This document shows, piece by piece, positions 52,190-61,260 of a DNA stretch of 64,000 nucleotides. The notes below the pieces were generated by a model that made no database searches, had not been told where the DNA came from, and was given only the letters and a program-made list of their open reading frames with translations. Position 1 is the stretch's first letter. Every line of letters begins with the position of its first letter. The position numbers were made by a program, and so were the translations under genes. Source of the stretch: Flavobacterium endophyticum (GTDB taxonomy: Bacteria; Bacteroidota; Bacteroidia; Flavobacteriales; Flavobacteriaceae); NCBI RefSeq assembly GCF_003634455.1, contig NZ_RBLC01000001.1, positions 1,313,927-1,377,926 of the forward strand, in the 5' to 3' direction.

Positions 52190-54886
52190 CTAAAAATTAT
52201 AACGAATCGTAAAGTTCCAAGTTCTGCCTAGGCCGAAATATCCTTGGTTGGCATCTGCGATTCCATCATATACTTTTCCGGAAGATTGGTACGTAGAGAA
52301 ATCTGTAGAACTACTAGGATTTACTCTATCTGTAACCTTGATATTTGTTCTCAATTCTGAGATATAAATGGTATGCAATAAATTGTCTACATTAAGCCTG
52401 AAGTTTACAGATTTCGATTTATCTTTTCCTACCAGCATTTTGTAAGTCAAGCCCGCATCGACAACACCATAAGAAGGAAGTTCAAGGTTGTCTTTTACAG
52501 CTCCAACATTAGAATAGATTTTATCGTAAAATCTGTAATCTGCATCAATAGACAGTCTTTCAACAACTGTAAATTTAAATCCAGCACCAGCTGAAAACTG
52601 GGCTGCATCTCCTACTTTTCCGCCATCAACATCCGCTTCTGTAACATTCAAGACGTTTCTATCTTGATCTCTTACTGTTGTAACAACATTGCCTTTGTAT
52701 TCCCAATTTCCTGCAGAAACAAAGCCTCTTAAATCTAAGTTAGACAATGGTTTTGCTACAAAATCAAACTCGATTCCTGTATGCAACTGCTCCACTCCTT
52801 CATTGGTAGAAAAGATTTCTGTTCCAGCCGATACAGGGTTTCCGTTGATTACTTCGTCTGCGGCCGCGATTCTTGAAGTCGTCTTAACCCTATCTTTCCA
52901 CGAAGTTCTATAACCATTCACATTGGCCGTGAAGTAAGTGCTCTTAAAGCTATATCCTGCTTCAAGTCCTAAGATTTTCTCATTTTCAGTTAATGGATTT
53001 ACTTGGTTTGTAAAGTTCAGATAGATATTGTCATGATAAGGCTGGCGAGAATAGTAGCCTGCATTTATGTACACCGAATTTTGATCGTTTATATTAAAGC
53101 TACCTCCTGCCTTAACATTATATCCAGTGTTATTGACTTTTTCTGAATCTTTAAATTCTCTTAAATAATCATATCTGTCAAATCTTTGGTGCGACTGGTT
53201 TGAGATGGCTCCTTGAAAAAATCCAGAAAACAAGTCGTTAGAATATTCTATTTGGCCGAAAACTCCACCGTAAGAAATTCTTTCGCTGTTGTCATAATCA
53301 ATTCTTTGGTTTTCTCCAATCGTATTGAAAGTAGCGCCCCAAGCATGTACGTTCTGAGATTCTGTAACTGTATTGAAAACTGGGCTTCCGACTGGCTGAT
53401 TAGAGCCATCTCTTAAAGTCCTGCTTTCTGTCCAGTTATTTAAGCCTAAGAAATTCTCCACTTGACGGTAGTGCGTCCCGTAATACGTCCTTAAATCGGC
53501 ACCTACATTAAAAACAAGGTTTTCGCTCAATTGGTGCTTGAAATTAGAAACAAGTCCATACCAGTTATGGTTATTCATTGAAGAACGGATAAGATACGAC
53601 TTGTTATCTCCCATTACTCCATTTCCTACGGCAGCGTTTCTGTCTCTGATAGCGTCAAAATCAATCAAACCATTAGTTCTGATTGCAGATGCGCCATAAT
53701 TTCCAGTTCCACCTCCACGTCCCCATGAAGCATATAAAACTGTAGACAATTCTGATTTGTCACTCATTTCCCAATCCCAGTTAAGGTTGGCAACCGGCTT
53801 ATGGTAAAAATTCGTTCTTTCTGATTGGTATTTGCCGTTCAGAGATCCCCAGTTATTGTTGTATTTTCTGCCGTAAGTCTGGTAATCTGAAAGTCTTTTT
53901 GTAAAGTTTTGGTCGTGCTTTTGAGGAGCACCTGTAATCAAGAAGTTAAGGTTGTGCTTTTCAGCTGGCTTGTATCCGAATGAGATGAAATAGTTTTGGC
54001 CTTCTCCTCTAGTTCCGTCATTATAACCGTCACCTTGCCAATGGGTCAACATTACGCTGACACCAAATTTGTTATTTATCATTCCTGTATTGTAGGCTGC
54101 CGTTGTCTTTAGGTAGTCATTGTTTGCTACGCCAGCAGAAATAAATCCTCCTTCTCTTTTAGAAGTAGCTTTAGTGATAAAGTTTACGGTTCCTCCCACA
54201 GAAGAAATCGCCAATTTTGATGATCCAAGACCTCTCTGGATTTGAATTCCGTTAGCGATATCGGCCATACCTGACCAGTTTGACCAATACATCAAGCCGT
54301 CTTCCATTCCATTGATGGGCTGACCGTTTAATAAAAAGGCCGTGTTATCTTGTGCAAAACCTCTGACAGAGACTCTAGAATCTCCAAAACCTCCCGCTTG
54401 TCCAGCTACGTAAACAGATGGCGTATTTACCATCGTCTGCGTAATGTCTGAAGAGCCCACTTTTTCTTGAATTTCAGAAGATGTAAGTGTCGAAACCGCA
54501 ATCGGAGTCTTTCTGTCTTTTGCTAGGTCAATGATACCTCTACCAACAATCACGACTTCGTCTAATTGGCTAGAATCAGATTCTAGGGTAATTGTTCCCA
54601 AGTTTACCGTTTGTGATGATGTGGCAGAAAAGGAAATCGTTTTTGTAGTATATCCTACAAAGGTTATAACGACTTCTCCTTGTGTTTTTGACGTACTTAT
54701 GCTGAATTTACCGTCAATGTCTGTTGAAGCTCCTTCTCCTGTCCCTTTGACAGTAACGTTCGCTGCAGGCAACGAGCCGTTCATTTCAGAATCGACGATT
54801 GTTCCTGTAATTTTTGTCTGTGAAAATGCTGTTGATACTGAAAAAATTAGCAGTAAAGACAGCATGAATTGTTTTAGATCCTTCAT
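52190..54886 (-). CDS. TonB-dependent outer-membrane receptor
   Basis: 898 residues. The signal peptide (LSLLLIFSVSTAFSQ) is followed by a carboxypeptidase-regulatory-like domain (ITGTIVDSEMNGSLPAANVTV to GEVVITFVGYTTK, residues 24-100). A plug domain comes next (LDEVVIVGRGIIDLAKDRKT, TPSVYVAGQAGGFGDSRVSVRGF, LLNGQPINGMEDG), then a beta-barrel ending TWNFTIRYNF with a C-terminal Phe. No SusD partner lies next to it and it is shorter than SusC proteins, so iron or another small nutrient is more likely than glycans. The substrate is not identified. Confidence 0.94.
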   Translation of the reverse strand: MKDLKQFMLSLLLIFSVSTAFSQTKITGTIVDSEMNGSLPAANVTVKGTGEGASTDIDGKFSISTSKTQGEVVITFVGYTTKTISFSATSSQTVNLGTITLESDSSQLDEVVIVGRGIIDLAKDRKTPIAVSTLTSSEIQEKVGSSDITQTMVNTPSVYVAGQAGGFGDSRVSVRGFAQDNTAFLLNGQPINGMEDGLMYWSNWSGMADIANGIQIQRGLGSSKLAISSVGGTVNFITKATSKREGGFISAGVANNDYLKTTAAYNTGMINNKFGVSVMLTHWQGDGYNDGTRGEGQNYFISFGYKPAEKHNLNFLITGAPQKHDQNFTKRLSDYQTYGRKYNNNWGSLNGKYQSERTNFYHKPVANLNWDWEMSDKSELSTVLYASWGRGGGTGNYGASAIRTNGLIDFDAIRDRNAAVGNGVMGDNKSYLIRSSMNNHNWYGLVSNFKHQLSENLVFNVGADLRTYYGTHYRQVENFLGLNNWTESRTLRDGSNQPVGSPVFNTVTESQNVHAWGATFNTIGENQRIDYDNSERISYGGVFGQIEYSNDLFSGFFQGAISNQSHQRFDRYDYLREFKDSEKVNNTGYNVKAGGSFNINDQNSVYINAGYYSRQPYHDNIYLNFTNQVNPLTENEKILGLEAGYSFKSTYFTANVNGYRTSWKDRVKTTSRIAAADEVINGNPVSAGTEIFSTNEGVEQLHTGIEFDFVAKPLSNLDLRGFVSAGNWEYKGNVVTTVRDQDRNVLNVTEADVDGGKVGDAAQFSAGAGFKFTVVERLSIDADYRFYDKIYSNVGAVKDNLELPSYGVVDAGLTYKMLVGKDKSKSVNFRLNVDNLLHTIYISELRTNIKVTDRVNPSSSTDFSTYQSSGKVYDGIADANQGYFGLGRTWNFTIRYNF

Positions 54887-54996
54887 TTTACTAGTTGGTT
54901 AGAATTTTCGACAAAGGTCTGTTAACAATTATTTTTTGATGTTAGATTATTATTATAAAATCAAAAAGTATTCTTAACATTAGAAACAGGAAACAT

Positions 54997-55025
54997 AAAA
55001 AAAGCCCTTTAAATAAGGGCTTTTT
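54997..55025 (-). terminator. Terminator of pgi
   Basis: On the minus strand AAAAAGCCCTT-ATTT-AAAGGGCTTTTTTT forms a stem with T-tail, 18 bases after the pgi stop. Confidence 0.85.
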
Positions 55026-55042
55026 AATTTATATTTTGATAA

Positions 55043-56686
55043 TTACTGTTTATCTAAAAAGTAACGCAGCAATAAAGTTGTAGAGCTGTCATGTGCTTTT
55101 ACGACACCTGAATTAATTTCTTCAAGGATTGAATTGGCCAACTGTTTTCCTAATTCTACTCCCCATTGGTCATAACTGAAAATATTCCAGATAACGCCTT
55201 GCACAAAAATCTTGTGCTCGTATAAAGAAATCAATGAACCTAGAGTTTCTGGAGTCAGTTTTTGGATTAAGAGTGTATTTGTCGGCTTGTTTCCTTGGAA
55301 AATCTTGAAAGGCGTCAGGAAGTCAGCCGCTCCCGAAGAAACATTTACTTTTGTAAATTCAGCTCGTACCTTAACTTCTGTTTTTCCATTCAGCAAGGCT
55401 TCCGTCTGGGCAAAGAAATTAGACATCAGCTTGTTGTGATGGTCTTCATCGCCATACAAAGGCTTCACAAAACCGATAAAATCAGTAGGAATCAATTTTG
55501 TGCCTTGGTGGATTAATTGGAAAAATGCATGCTGAGAGTTTGTTCCAGGCTCTCCCCAAATAATCGTTCCTGTTTGATAATTTACTGGATTGCCATCTCT
55601 TCCTACACTTTTTCCGTTGCTTTCCATGATTCCTTGTTGTAAATAAGGAGCCAATTTTTGAAGATATTGTGTATACGGAATCAAGGCTTCGCTTTCTGCC
55701 CCGAAGAAATTGTTGTACCACACGCTTAGCAATGCTAAAACGACTGGAATATTTTTATTGAATTCGGCTGTCTTGAAATGTTCGTCCATTTGATTGGCGC
55801 CTTTCAACAATTTATTGAAATTATCAAAACCAACGGCCAAGCTGATGGAAAGGCCCACTGCGCTCCATAATGAAAACCTTCCGCCAACCCAATCCCACAT
55901 TGGGAAAACGTTGTCAGGATTGATTCCGAATTCGGTTACTTTTTGAATATTGGTAGAAACCGCCACAAAATGTTTGGCAACGTCTTCTTGTTTTGCCGAT
56001 TTCAAAAACCATTTTCTTACGGTTTCTGAATTGGAAAGTGTTTCTTGCGTTGTAAATGTTTTTGAAACTACTACAAAAAGCGTTGTTTCAGGGTTGAGGT
56101 TTTTGATTTTTTCATTTACGTGATCGCCGTCTACATTCGAAATAAAATGAACATTCAGGTGATTTTTATAAAATTGCAAAGCTTCTACAGCCATTGCCGG
56201 ACCAAGGTCTGAGCCTCCAATTCCAATGTTTACGACATCTGTAAAAGCTTTTCCTGTGAATCCTTTTCTTTCTCCATTAATGATTTCCTGTGAAAATGCC
56301 TTGATTTTCTCTTTTACCTCATAGACTTCAGGAATGACATTCTGCCCATCTACTAAAACTACAGATGATTCTGGAGCTCTTAAAGCGGTATGAAGAACGG
56401 CTCTGTTTTCGGTCTCATTGATGATGTCGCCTTCAAAATATTTTGCGATTGCTTCTTTTAGATTTACTTCTTCGGCAAGCGACAAAAGCAGGCTTATTGT
56501 TTCTTCGGTGATAATATTTTTAGAATAATCTACCAGAAAATTATTCCATTGAAGATTAAATTTTGCAGCTCTGGAACTGTCATTGGCAAACATTTCCTGC
56601 ATCGAGGCGTATTGCATCATAGTAAAATGTTCGCGCAATTTTTGCCAAGCAACTGTTCCTAACGGATTGGTTTTACCTAAAGCCAT
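55043..56686 (-). CDS. pgi: Glucose-6-phosphate isomerase
   Basis: 547 residues, the long classical form. It interconverts glucose-6-phosphate and fructose-6-phosphate. Substrate-binding stretches are [54 protein letters not shown] (with catalytic His) and [36 protein letters not shown] sequence with the last conserved Lys. It is complete. It lies 58 bases after the M23 peptidase gene and likely ends the DUF3108-kynA-M23-pgi transcript. Confidence 0.97.
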   Translation of the reverse strand: MALGKTNPLGTVAWQKLREHFTMMQYASMQEMFANDSSRAAKFNLQWNNFLVDYSKNIITEETISLLLSLAEEVNLKEAIAKYFEGDIINETENRAVLHTALRAPESSVVLVDGQNVIPEVYEVKEKIKAFSQEIINGERKGFTGKAFTDVVNIGIGGSDLGPAMAVEALQFYKNHLNVHFISNVDGDHVNEKIKNLNPETTLFVVVSKTFTTQETLSNSETVRKWFLKSAKQEDVAKHFVAVSTNIQKVTEFGINPDNVFPMWDWVGGRFSLWSAVGLSISLAVGFDNFNKLLKGANQMDEHFKTAEFNKNIPVVLALLSVWYNNFFGAESEALIPYTQYLQKLAPYLQQGIMESNGKSVGRDGNPVNYQTGTIIWGEPGTNSQHAFFQLIHQGTKLIPTDFIGFVKPLYGDEDHHNKLMSNFFAQTEALLNGKTEVKVRAEFTKVNVSSGAADFLTPFKIFQGNKPTNTLLIQKLTPETLGSLISLYEHKIFVQGVIWNIFSYDQWGVELGKQLANSILEEINSGVVKAHDSSTTLLLRYFLDKQ

Positions 56687-56744
56687 TGTATTGAAAATTA
56701 AATTGAGTAGTCTTTATTGAAGGCTCAAATTTAGGCAATATGAT

Positions 56745-57989
56745 TTATTTTTTGAATTTAATTGTAGCAATACTGTCCAATTCTTTTTTCAGAGGCGTCA
56801 TTTCGGCTATAAACCTTGGCTTGTACTTGGCATCCATTGGAATGGAATTTGGCAGCTTCTGCTTCAAAGCATCGACTTGTACGCCGTTTTTCCAAAAGCG
56901 ATAGCAAACGTGCGGTCCGGTTGCAAGACCTGTGCTTCCTACTTTTCCGATGACATCGCCTTGAGAAACTCTTTGTCCTCTGCGGACAAGAATCTTAGAC
57001 ATGTGAAGGTATTGGGTCGAATAGGTTCCGTTGTGCTTTACTTTTACAAAGTTTCCGTTTCCGGCTGTATACCCAGTTTTTTCTACGACTCCATTTGCCG
57101 TCGTAATAATCGGAGTTCCTGATGGCGCGGCATAATCGGTTCCGTTATGCGCTTTGAATCGCTGTTGTACGGGATGGAATCTTCTTGTTGAGAATTTTGA
57201 AGAAATCCTGAATCCAAACTTCAAAGGGGCTTTTAAGAACATCGTCTTGAGCACTTTCCCTTCTTCGTCATAATAGTTTACTTTTTTTGCGGTAGTATCT
57301 TGCTTGAAAGGAAACGCATAGATTTTCTTGCCTTTGTATTCGAAAAAAGAGGCTTCGAGGCTTTCTACTCCGGCATAAATTGTATCGCTGATGTATTTTT
57401 CATTAAAAGTAACGGCAAATTTATCGCCTTTCTGGATCTTGAAGAAATCGACTGAATAGGCGTAAATATCAGCCAGATTTTGTGCCAGAGAAGCATCGAC
57501 TCCAGCTTTACTTAAGGTTTCTGATAACGAGCCTTCAATTTCTGTCGCTATCGTTCTTCGCTTTATGGTAATTGGTTTTTTATTTCTATACGCGACTATC
57601 GAGTCTCTCAGGTCAATCACATTATAGTGGATATTGTCTGGCTGGTAGATAAAAACCTGAACGGTATTGGGTGCCTTTTTAGATTTTAAGATGGTATAAG
57701 GCCTTCCTGCGCGGATGTCTCTAAAATTAAAAGAATCTTTCGCCTTTTCTGTTATTTCGTGTACTTTGTATTTTCCCAAATCATGCTTGTCCATCAACGT
57801 TCCGAAAGTATCTCCGTTTTTGACAGTATCGTTAACTACTTGAAAATCATTCAGCGTAAAGCCAAACTCAACAACAATGGGTTCTTTTACAGGAACTTCG
57901 GTCTTATTTTCTTTGTCGTTCTTTTCCTCTTTGTCGTTGCAGGAAATCAGGGTGAATAGCAATAGTAGGGTTAAAACAGCGTATTTCAA
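56745..57989 (-). CDS. M23-family peptidoglycan endopeptidase (lipoprotein)
   Basis: 414 residues. The signal ends LLFTLISC (lipid anchor at Cys17). Residues 45-110 resemble a LysM/OapA-like segment (GDTFGTLMDKHDLGKYKVHEI). A middle domain follows, and the LytM peptidase domain occupies residues 270-370. Zinc ligands are His and Asp of FKAHNGTDYAAPSGTP and the His of GLATGPHVCYRFW; YLHMSKILV holds the additional catalytic His. It cuts peptide cross-bridges in the envelope during growth. It is 19 bases after kynA. Confidence 0.93.
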   Translation of the reverse strand: MKYAVLTLLLLFTLISCNDKEEKNDKENKTEVPVKEPIVVEFGFTLNDFQVVNDTVKNGDTFGTLMDKHDLGKYKVHEITEKAKDSFNFRDIRAGRPYTILKSKKAPNTVQVFIYQPDNIHYNVIDLRDSIVAYRNKKPITIKRRTIATEIEGSLSETLSKAGVDASLAQNLADIYAYSVDFFKIQKGDKFAVTFNEKYISDTIYAGVESLEASFFEYKGKKIYAFPFKQDTTAKKVNYYDEEGKVLKTMFLKAPLKFGFRISSKFSTRRFHPVQQRFKAHNGTDYAAPSGTPIITTANGVVEKTGYTAGNGNFVKVKHNGTYSTQYLHMSKILVRRGQRVSQGDVIGKVGSTGLATGPHVCYRFWKNGVQVDALKQKLPNSIPMDAKYKPRFIAEMTPLKKELDSIATIKFKK

Positions 57990-58008
57990 ATCGTATTCTT
58001 TAAATCTA

Positions 58009-58950
58009 TTAGACGTTTTTTTCTTCTCCCCAAGATGCTAGTTCTTCTGGAGACCATAATTCAGGAAAAAATATCCTTCTTTGGTATTTTGGATGCATGT
58101 ATTTTTTCCAATCGCTTCCGCCGGTGGCTTCTCCGTCACCTTTGCCGCTTCCGTCAATATATTTTTTTGCCGTATTTAGATGCTGCATTACCCAGGTAAT
58201 ATTGACCGTATGGTCATAATGACGCATGGCTTTTATCAATGCTTCGTCTTTTTGGTCTTCTTCTGGCAATTCTTTAAATTTCTGCCAGACATTTATGGTA
58301 TTGTATTCTTCCATGTAGCTCAAAAACTGAGGCTTGTATTTTCTCTCAAATTCTTTAAGCAGGTATGATTTTTCGCCTGTATGATAGTCTTTTCCTGCAG
58401 CTTGCCAATAGAGATGTTCCAAAGCATGTTCATACGACGTATTCCTGTCGATTGTTTTTCGGAAACGGTAATCGATAAGGTTGATCAAGTCTGTAGAACA
58501 AAACTCAATCAATCGGTATTGTGCGCTTTGGAAACCACTTGCTGGCGTCAGGGTATTCCTGAATTTCATATACTGTTCGATTTCCATCCCATCACCCATA
58601 ATATCGAATGACGTAGTCAGCATATCGAAATAGCGGCTGATACGCATCAGCTTTTCGGTAAAATAGGTCGTTTCGGGTTTTGGAGTATGGCACAACTGGT
58701 CGATTTCCCACAAGATCATTTTGAATAACAGCTCGTTTACCTGATGGTACATGATAAAAACCATTTCATCGGGCAATGTTGTTCTTTGGATCTGTAAATT
58801 TAATAAGGCGTCTGTCTGAATATAATCCCAATAAGTTATGGGTTTTGACCAAAGCAGTCCTTCAAGGTGCGTTTCGGTTTTCTGATTTATTGCCTGAAAT
58901 TTTTCTTCTAGTTGATCTAGCTGATCTTTGATATTGGGGTTTATCTCCAT
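58009..58950 (-). CDS. kynA: Tryptophan 2,3-dioxygenase
   Basis: 313 residues. It is a heme enzyme that opens the indole ring to N-formylkynurenine, the first step of tryptophan breakdown. Substrate- and heme-pocket stretches are RTTLPDEMVFIMYHQVNELLFK, LTPASGFQSAQYRLIEF and YDHTVNITWVMQHLNTAKKYIDG-type sequence, with the proximal His in the last. The GSGKGDGEATGGSDWKKYM region holds the TGGS substrate loop. No kynurenine pathway gene is next to it. It is 5 bases after the DUF3108 gene. Confidence 0.96.
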   Translation of the reverse strand: MEINPNIKDQLDQLEEKFQAINQKTETHLEGLLWSKPITYWDYIQTDALLNLQIQRTTLPDEMVFIMYHQVNELLFKMILWEIDQLCHTPKPETTYFTEKLMRISRYFDMLTTSFDIMGDGMEIEQYMKFRNTLTPASGFQSAQYRLIEFCSTDLINLIDYRFRKTIDRNTSYEHALEHLYWQAAGKDYHTGEKSYLLKEFERKYKPQFLSYMEEYNTINVWQKFKELPEEDQKDEALIKAMRHYDHTVNITWVMQHLNTAKKYIDGSGKGDGEATGGSDWKKYMHPKYQRRIFFPELWSPEELASWGEEKNV

Positions 58951-58955
58951 CTTTT

Positions 58956-59723
58956 TTATTCTGCTATAATTTTAAAAGGATGTATCAATCCTTTATATCC
59001 TTCAAGGTCGGCTTTTAGTGAACCTACTGCCAAACTCGCCTTAATCCTTAAAGGAACTCTATTCTCATCATCTGATATCCAAACCGTTAAGCTTTCTTCT
59101 TCTTTGAAAACGCGTCCAGCTTGCACATAAGGCCTAAATATCATCGCATTTACTTTTCCAAATTTAGTTTTTAAAACTTCTCGTCCCATAAATTTTAACT
59201 TAAACTTTGTGGTTTCGTCGTCAAAAAACATATCAATAGAAATCGACTCACCAGGTTTCAGCTTGTCGATAGTAGGATGATTTCTCAAATAATAGAATGA
59301 GGAAACGATATCCTGCACATTCTCTGGTACAGAAATCGTCTTTTCGGTATTTTTCTTATAATCTTTTACTAGGACATTATTAGCAGACTGATTGAAAAAC
59401 CCTTCTTGATTTTTCGTGTAGCCCCCTTCATTGATTTTTCTGAGAAATTGGTATGGCTGTCCTGTTTTCTTATCGAAAAAGCTTTGATAGTCGTCATTGA
59501 CCTTGAAGAAAAATTTTGTCATTCCTGTGGTGTATCCGTTTCCGACGGCATGGAAGACTTTTTTCCCGTTTTTGGTGGCTTCTTTGATTTCTAGCGTGGC
59601 ATAACCCGCATTTACCAAACCATAATGTATCCTGAATTTGAACCATTCGCCGACATCAAAAGCTTTCTCTTGTGCCTGAAGGCTCGCAGTTGCAATTAAC
59701 AATAGTATTATAATCTTTTTCAT
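58956..59723 (-). CDS. DUF3108-family secreted protein
   Basis: 255 residues. The signal peptide (IILLLIATASLQAQ, cut after residue 18) is followed by a beta-rich domain: FKIHYGLVNAGYATLEI-like opening, VNDDYQSFFDKKTGQPYQFLR, KPGESISIDMFFDDETTKFK and LTVWISDDENRVPLRIKASL. This is the DUF3108 pattern, a periplasmic or outer-envelope fold of unknown role. It is the first gene of the kynA operon; the region just upstream has a promoter and a terminator that may control it. Confidence 0.88.
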   Translation of the reverse strand: MKKIIILLLIATASLQAQEKAFDVGEWFKFRIHYGLVNAGYATLEIKEATKNGKKVFHAVGNGYTTGMTKFFFKVNDDYQSFFDKKTGQPYQFLRKINEGGYTKNQEGFFNQSANNVLVKDYKKNTEKTISVPENVQDIVSSFYYLRNHPTIDKLKPGESISIDMFFDDETTKFKLKFMGREVLKTKFGKVNAMIFRPYVQAGRVFKEEESLTVWISDDENRVPLRIKASLAVGSLKADLEGYKGLIHPFKIIAE

Positions 59724-59783
59724 AATTTGATTTTATATGTTCTTCCAACTGTTAAATACAATTTCTATTCCAAAAGTATTAAA

Positions 59784-59899
59784 ACAAAAAAACCCAGTCA
59801 AAGATATGACTGAGTTTTTATGCTATTAACCAACCAAAAAACTATAAATTATGAAAAATTTACATAAAAATCGAAGGAAACCACTCCCTCTCTTTTTGC
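59784..59899 (-). ncRNA. Candidate small RNA or attenuated leader upstream of the kynA operon
   Basis: A near-consensus promoter (59905-59934) and an intrinsic terminator (59783-59816: AACTCAGTCA-TATCTT-TGACTGGGTT plus T-run, read on the minus strand) lie about 115 nt apart, with no convincing reading frame between them. The 5' part is purine-rich (CCCGCAAAAAGAGAGGGAG), then AU-rich. It is downstream of hppD and 60 bases upstream of the DUF3108 start. It may be a free small RNA, or a leader whose terminator controls read-through into DUF3108-kynA. Confidence 0.5.
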
Positions 59900-59904
59900 G
59901 GGTG

Positions 59905-59934
59905 CAAAGGTATGCATTAATTGCATTATTACAA
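59905..59934 (-). promoter_or_regulatory. Strong promoter upstream of the candidate small RNA
   Basis: Reverse-strand TTG at 59932-59934, a 19-base spacer and TACCTTTG at 59905-59912, followed by CACCCGC. It resembles promoters of highly expressed flavobacterial genes. Confidence 0.65.
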
Positions 59935-60021
59935 CTAAAAAATTAACTTTAACACAATATTAGCAAAAAATAGCTTTTTGAAAGGTTGTATTTTACATTA
60001 TTCTCAGAAAATCAGGTTGTT

Positions 60022-61182
60022 TTATAGCGTTCCTCTCTTTTCTTGCTCTCTTTCGATAGACTCAAAAAGGGCCTTGAAGTTTCCAGCTCCAAATCCACGG
60101 GCGCCCATTCTTTGGATAATTTCAAAAAACAATGTCGGACGGTCTTGAACTGGCTTCGTAAAAATCTGCAACAGGTAGCCTTCTTCATCGGCATCTACCA
60201 TAATTGCTAATTTTTCGATTTCGCCCAAATCTTCCTTCATCATTTTCATGTGCTCTCCTAATCTTTCAGGAATAGCTTCGTAATAGGCTCTTGGCGGTGC
60301 TGATAAAAATTCAACTCCACGCGCTTTTAATTGGGAAACGGTCTTGATGATATCGTCTGTAGCGATAGCCACGTGCTGGATACCAGGCCCGCCGTAGAAT
60401 TCCAAATATTCTTCAATCTGTGATTTTTTCTTTCCTTCAGCAGGTTCGTTAATTGGGAATTTGATTCTTCCGTTACCGTTTGACATTACTTTACTCATCA
60501 AAGCGGAATATTCTGTATTGATCTGCTTATCGTCGAAAGAAAGGAAATTCACGAATCCCATTACGTCTTCGTACCATTTTACCCAAGTGTTCATCTCGCC
60601 CCATCCTACATTTCCAACCATGTGGTCGATATATTTCAAGCCAGTCGGTTCTGGATTGTAGTCGGATTTCCATTCTTTATACCCTGGCAAGAAAACTCCA
60701 GTGTAGTTTTTTCTTTCCACAAAAATGTGGACTGTTTCACCATAAGTGTAAATTCCGGAACGAACTACTTCTCCAAATTCGTCTTTTTCAACTGTTGGTT
60801 CCATAAAAGGCCTAGCACCTCTTTTGGTCGTTTCTTCGAAAGCGCTTCTTGCGTCTTCTACCCAAAGGGCAGCAACTTTTACTCCGTCACCGTGTTTTTT
60901 CAAATGGTCATTGATTGGAGAATCTGCATTTAAAGGCGTGGTCAACACCAAACGGATTTTATCTTGTTTCAAAACATAGGATGCTCTGTCGCGCACTCCC
61001 GTTTCTAATCCGGCATACGCCAATGATTGGTAGCCAAATGCTGTTTTGTAGAAATGTGCGGCTTGTTTTGCGTTACCTACATAAAATTCTACATAGTCTG
61101 TTCCTAATAGCGGAAGGAAATCTTGAGCTCCTTCAAATATTTTTTCTAATCCGTATTCTACTGATTTTACTTCTTTGCTCAT
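60022..61182 (-). CDS. hppD: 4-hydroxyphenylpyruvate dioxygenase
   Basis: 386 residues. It turns 4-hydroxyphenylpyruvate into homogentisate in tyrosine breakdown. There are two VOC domains. The iron ligands are seen as His in YIDHMVGNVGWG, His in GPGIQHVAIATDDI and Glu in LFFEIIQRMGARGFGAGNFKALFE-type sequence near the C-terminus. Length is normal. It follows hmgA on the same strand with a 78-base gap that holds a long palindrome. Confidence 0.97.
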   Translation of the reverse strand: MSKEVKSVEYGLEKIFEGAQDFLPLLGTDYVEFYVGNAKQAAHFYKTAFGYQSLAYAGLETGVRDRASYVLKQDKIRLVLTTPLNADSPINDHLKKHGDGVKVAALWVEDARSAFEETTKRGARPFMEPTVEKDEFGEVVRSGIYTYGETVHIFVERKNYTGVFLPGYKEWKSDYNPEPTGLKYIDHMVGNVGWGEMNTWVKWYEDVMGFVNFLSFDDKQINTEYSALMSKVMSNGNGRIKFPINEPAEGKKKSQIEEYLEFYGGPGIQHVAIATDDIIKTVSQLKARGVEFLSAPPRAYYEAIPERLGEHMKMMKEDLGEIEKLAIMVDADEEGYLLQIFTKPVQDRPTLFFEIIQRMGARGFGAGNFKALFESIEREQEKRGTL

Positions 61183-61197
61183 TTTGTATATTTTTTC

Positions 61198-61230
61198 AAC
61201 CCTGTCAGGGTCTCTGACCCTGACAGGGTT
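61198..61230. repeat. REP-like palindrome between hmgA and hppD
   Basis: AACCCTGTCAGGGT-CTCTG-ACCCTGACAGGGTT has perfect 14-bp arms around a 5-base loop. It has no T-run, so it is not a plain terminator. Similar CCCTGTCAGGG palindromes occur as interspersed repeats in flavobacteria (from memory). In an mRNA it could block 3' exonucleases and shape hmgA versus hppD levels. Confidence 0.7.
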
Positions 61231-61260
61231 ATCGTTAGTTGTTTTTTGTTTGTTTTTTTA

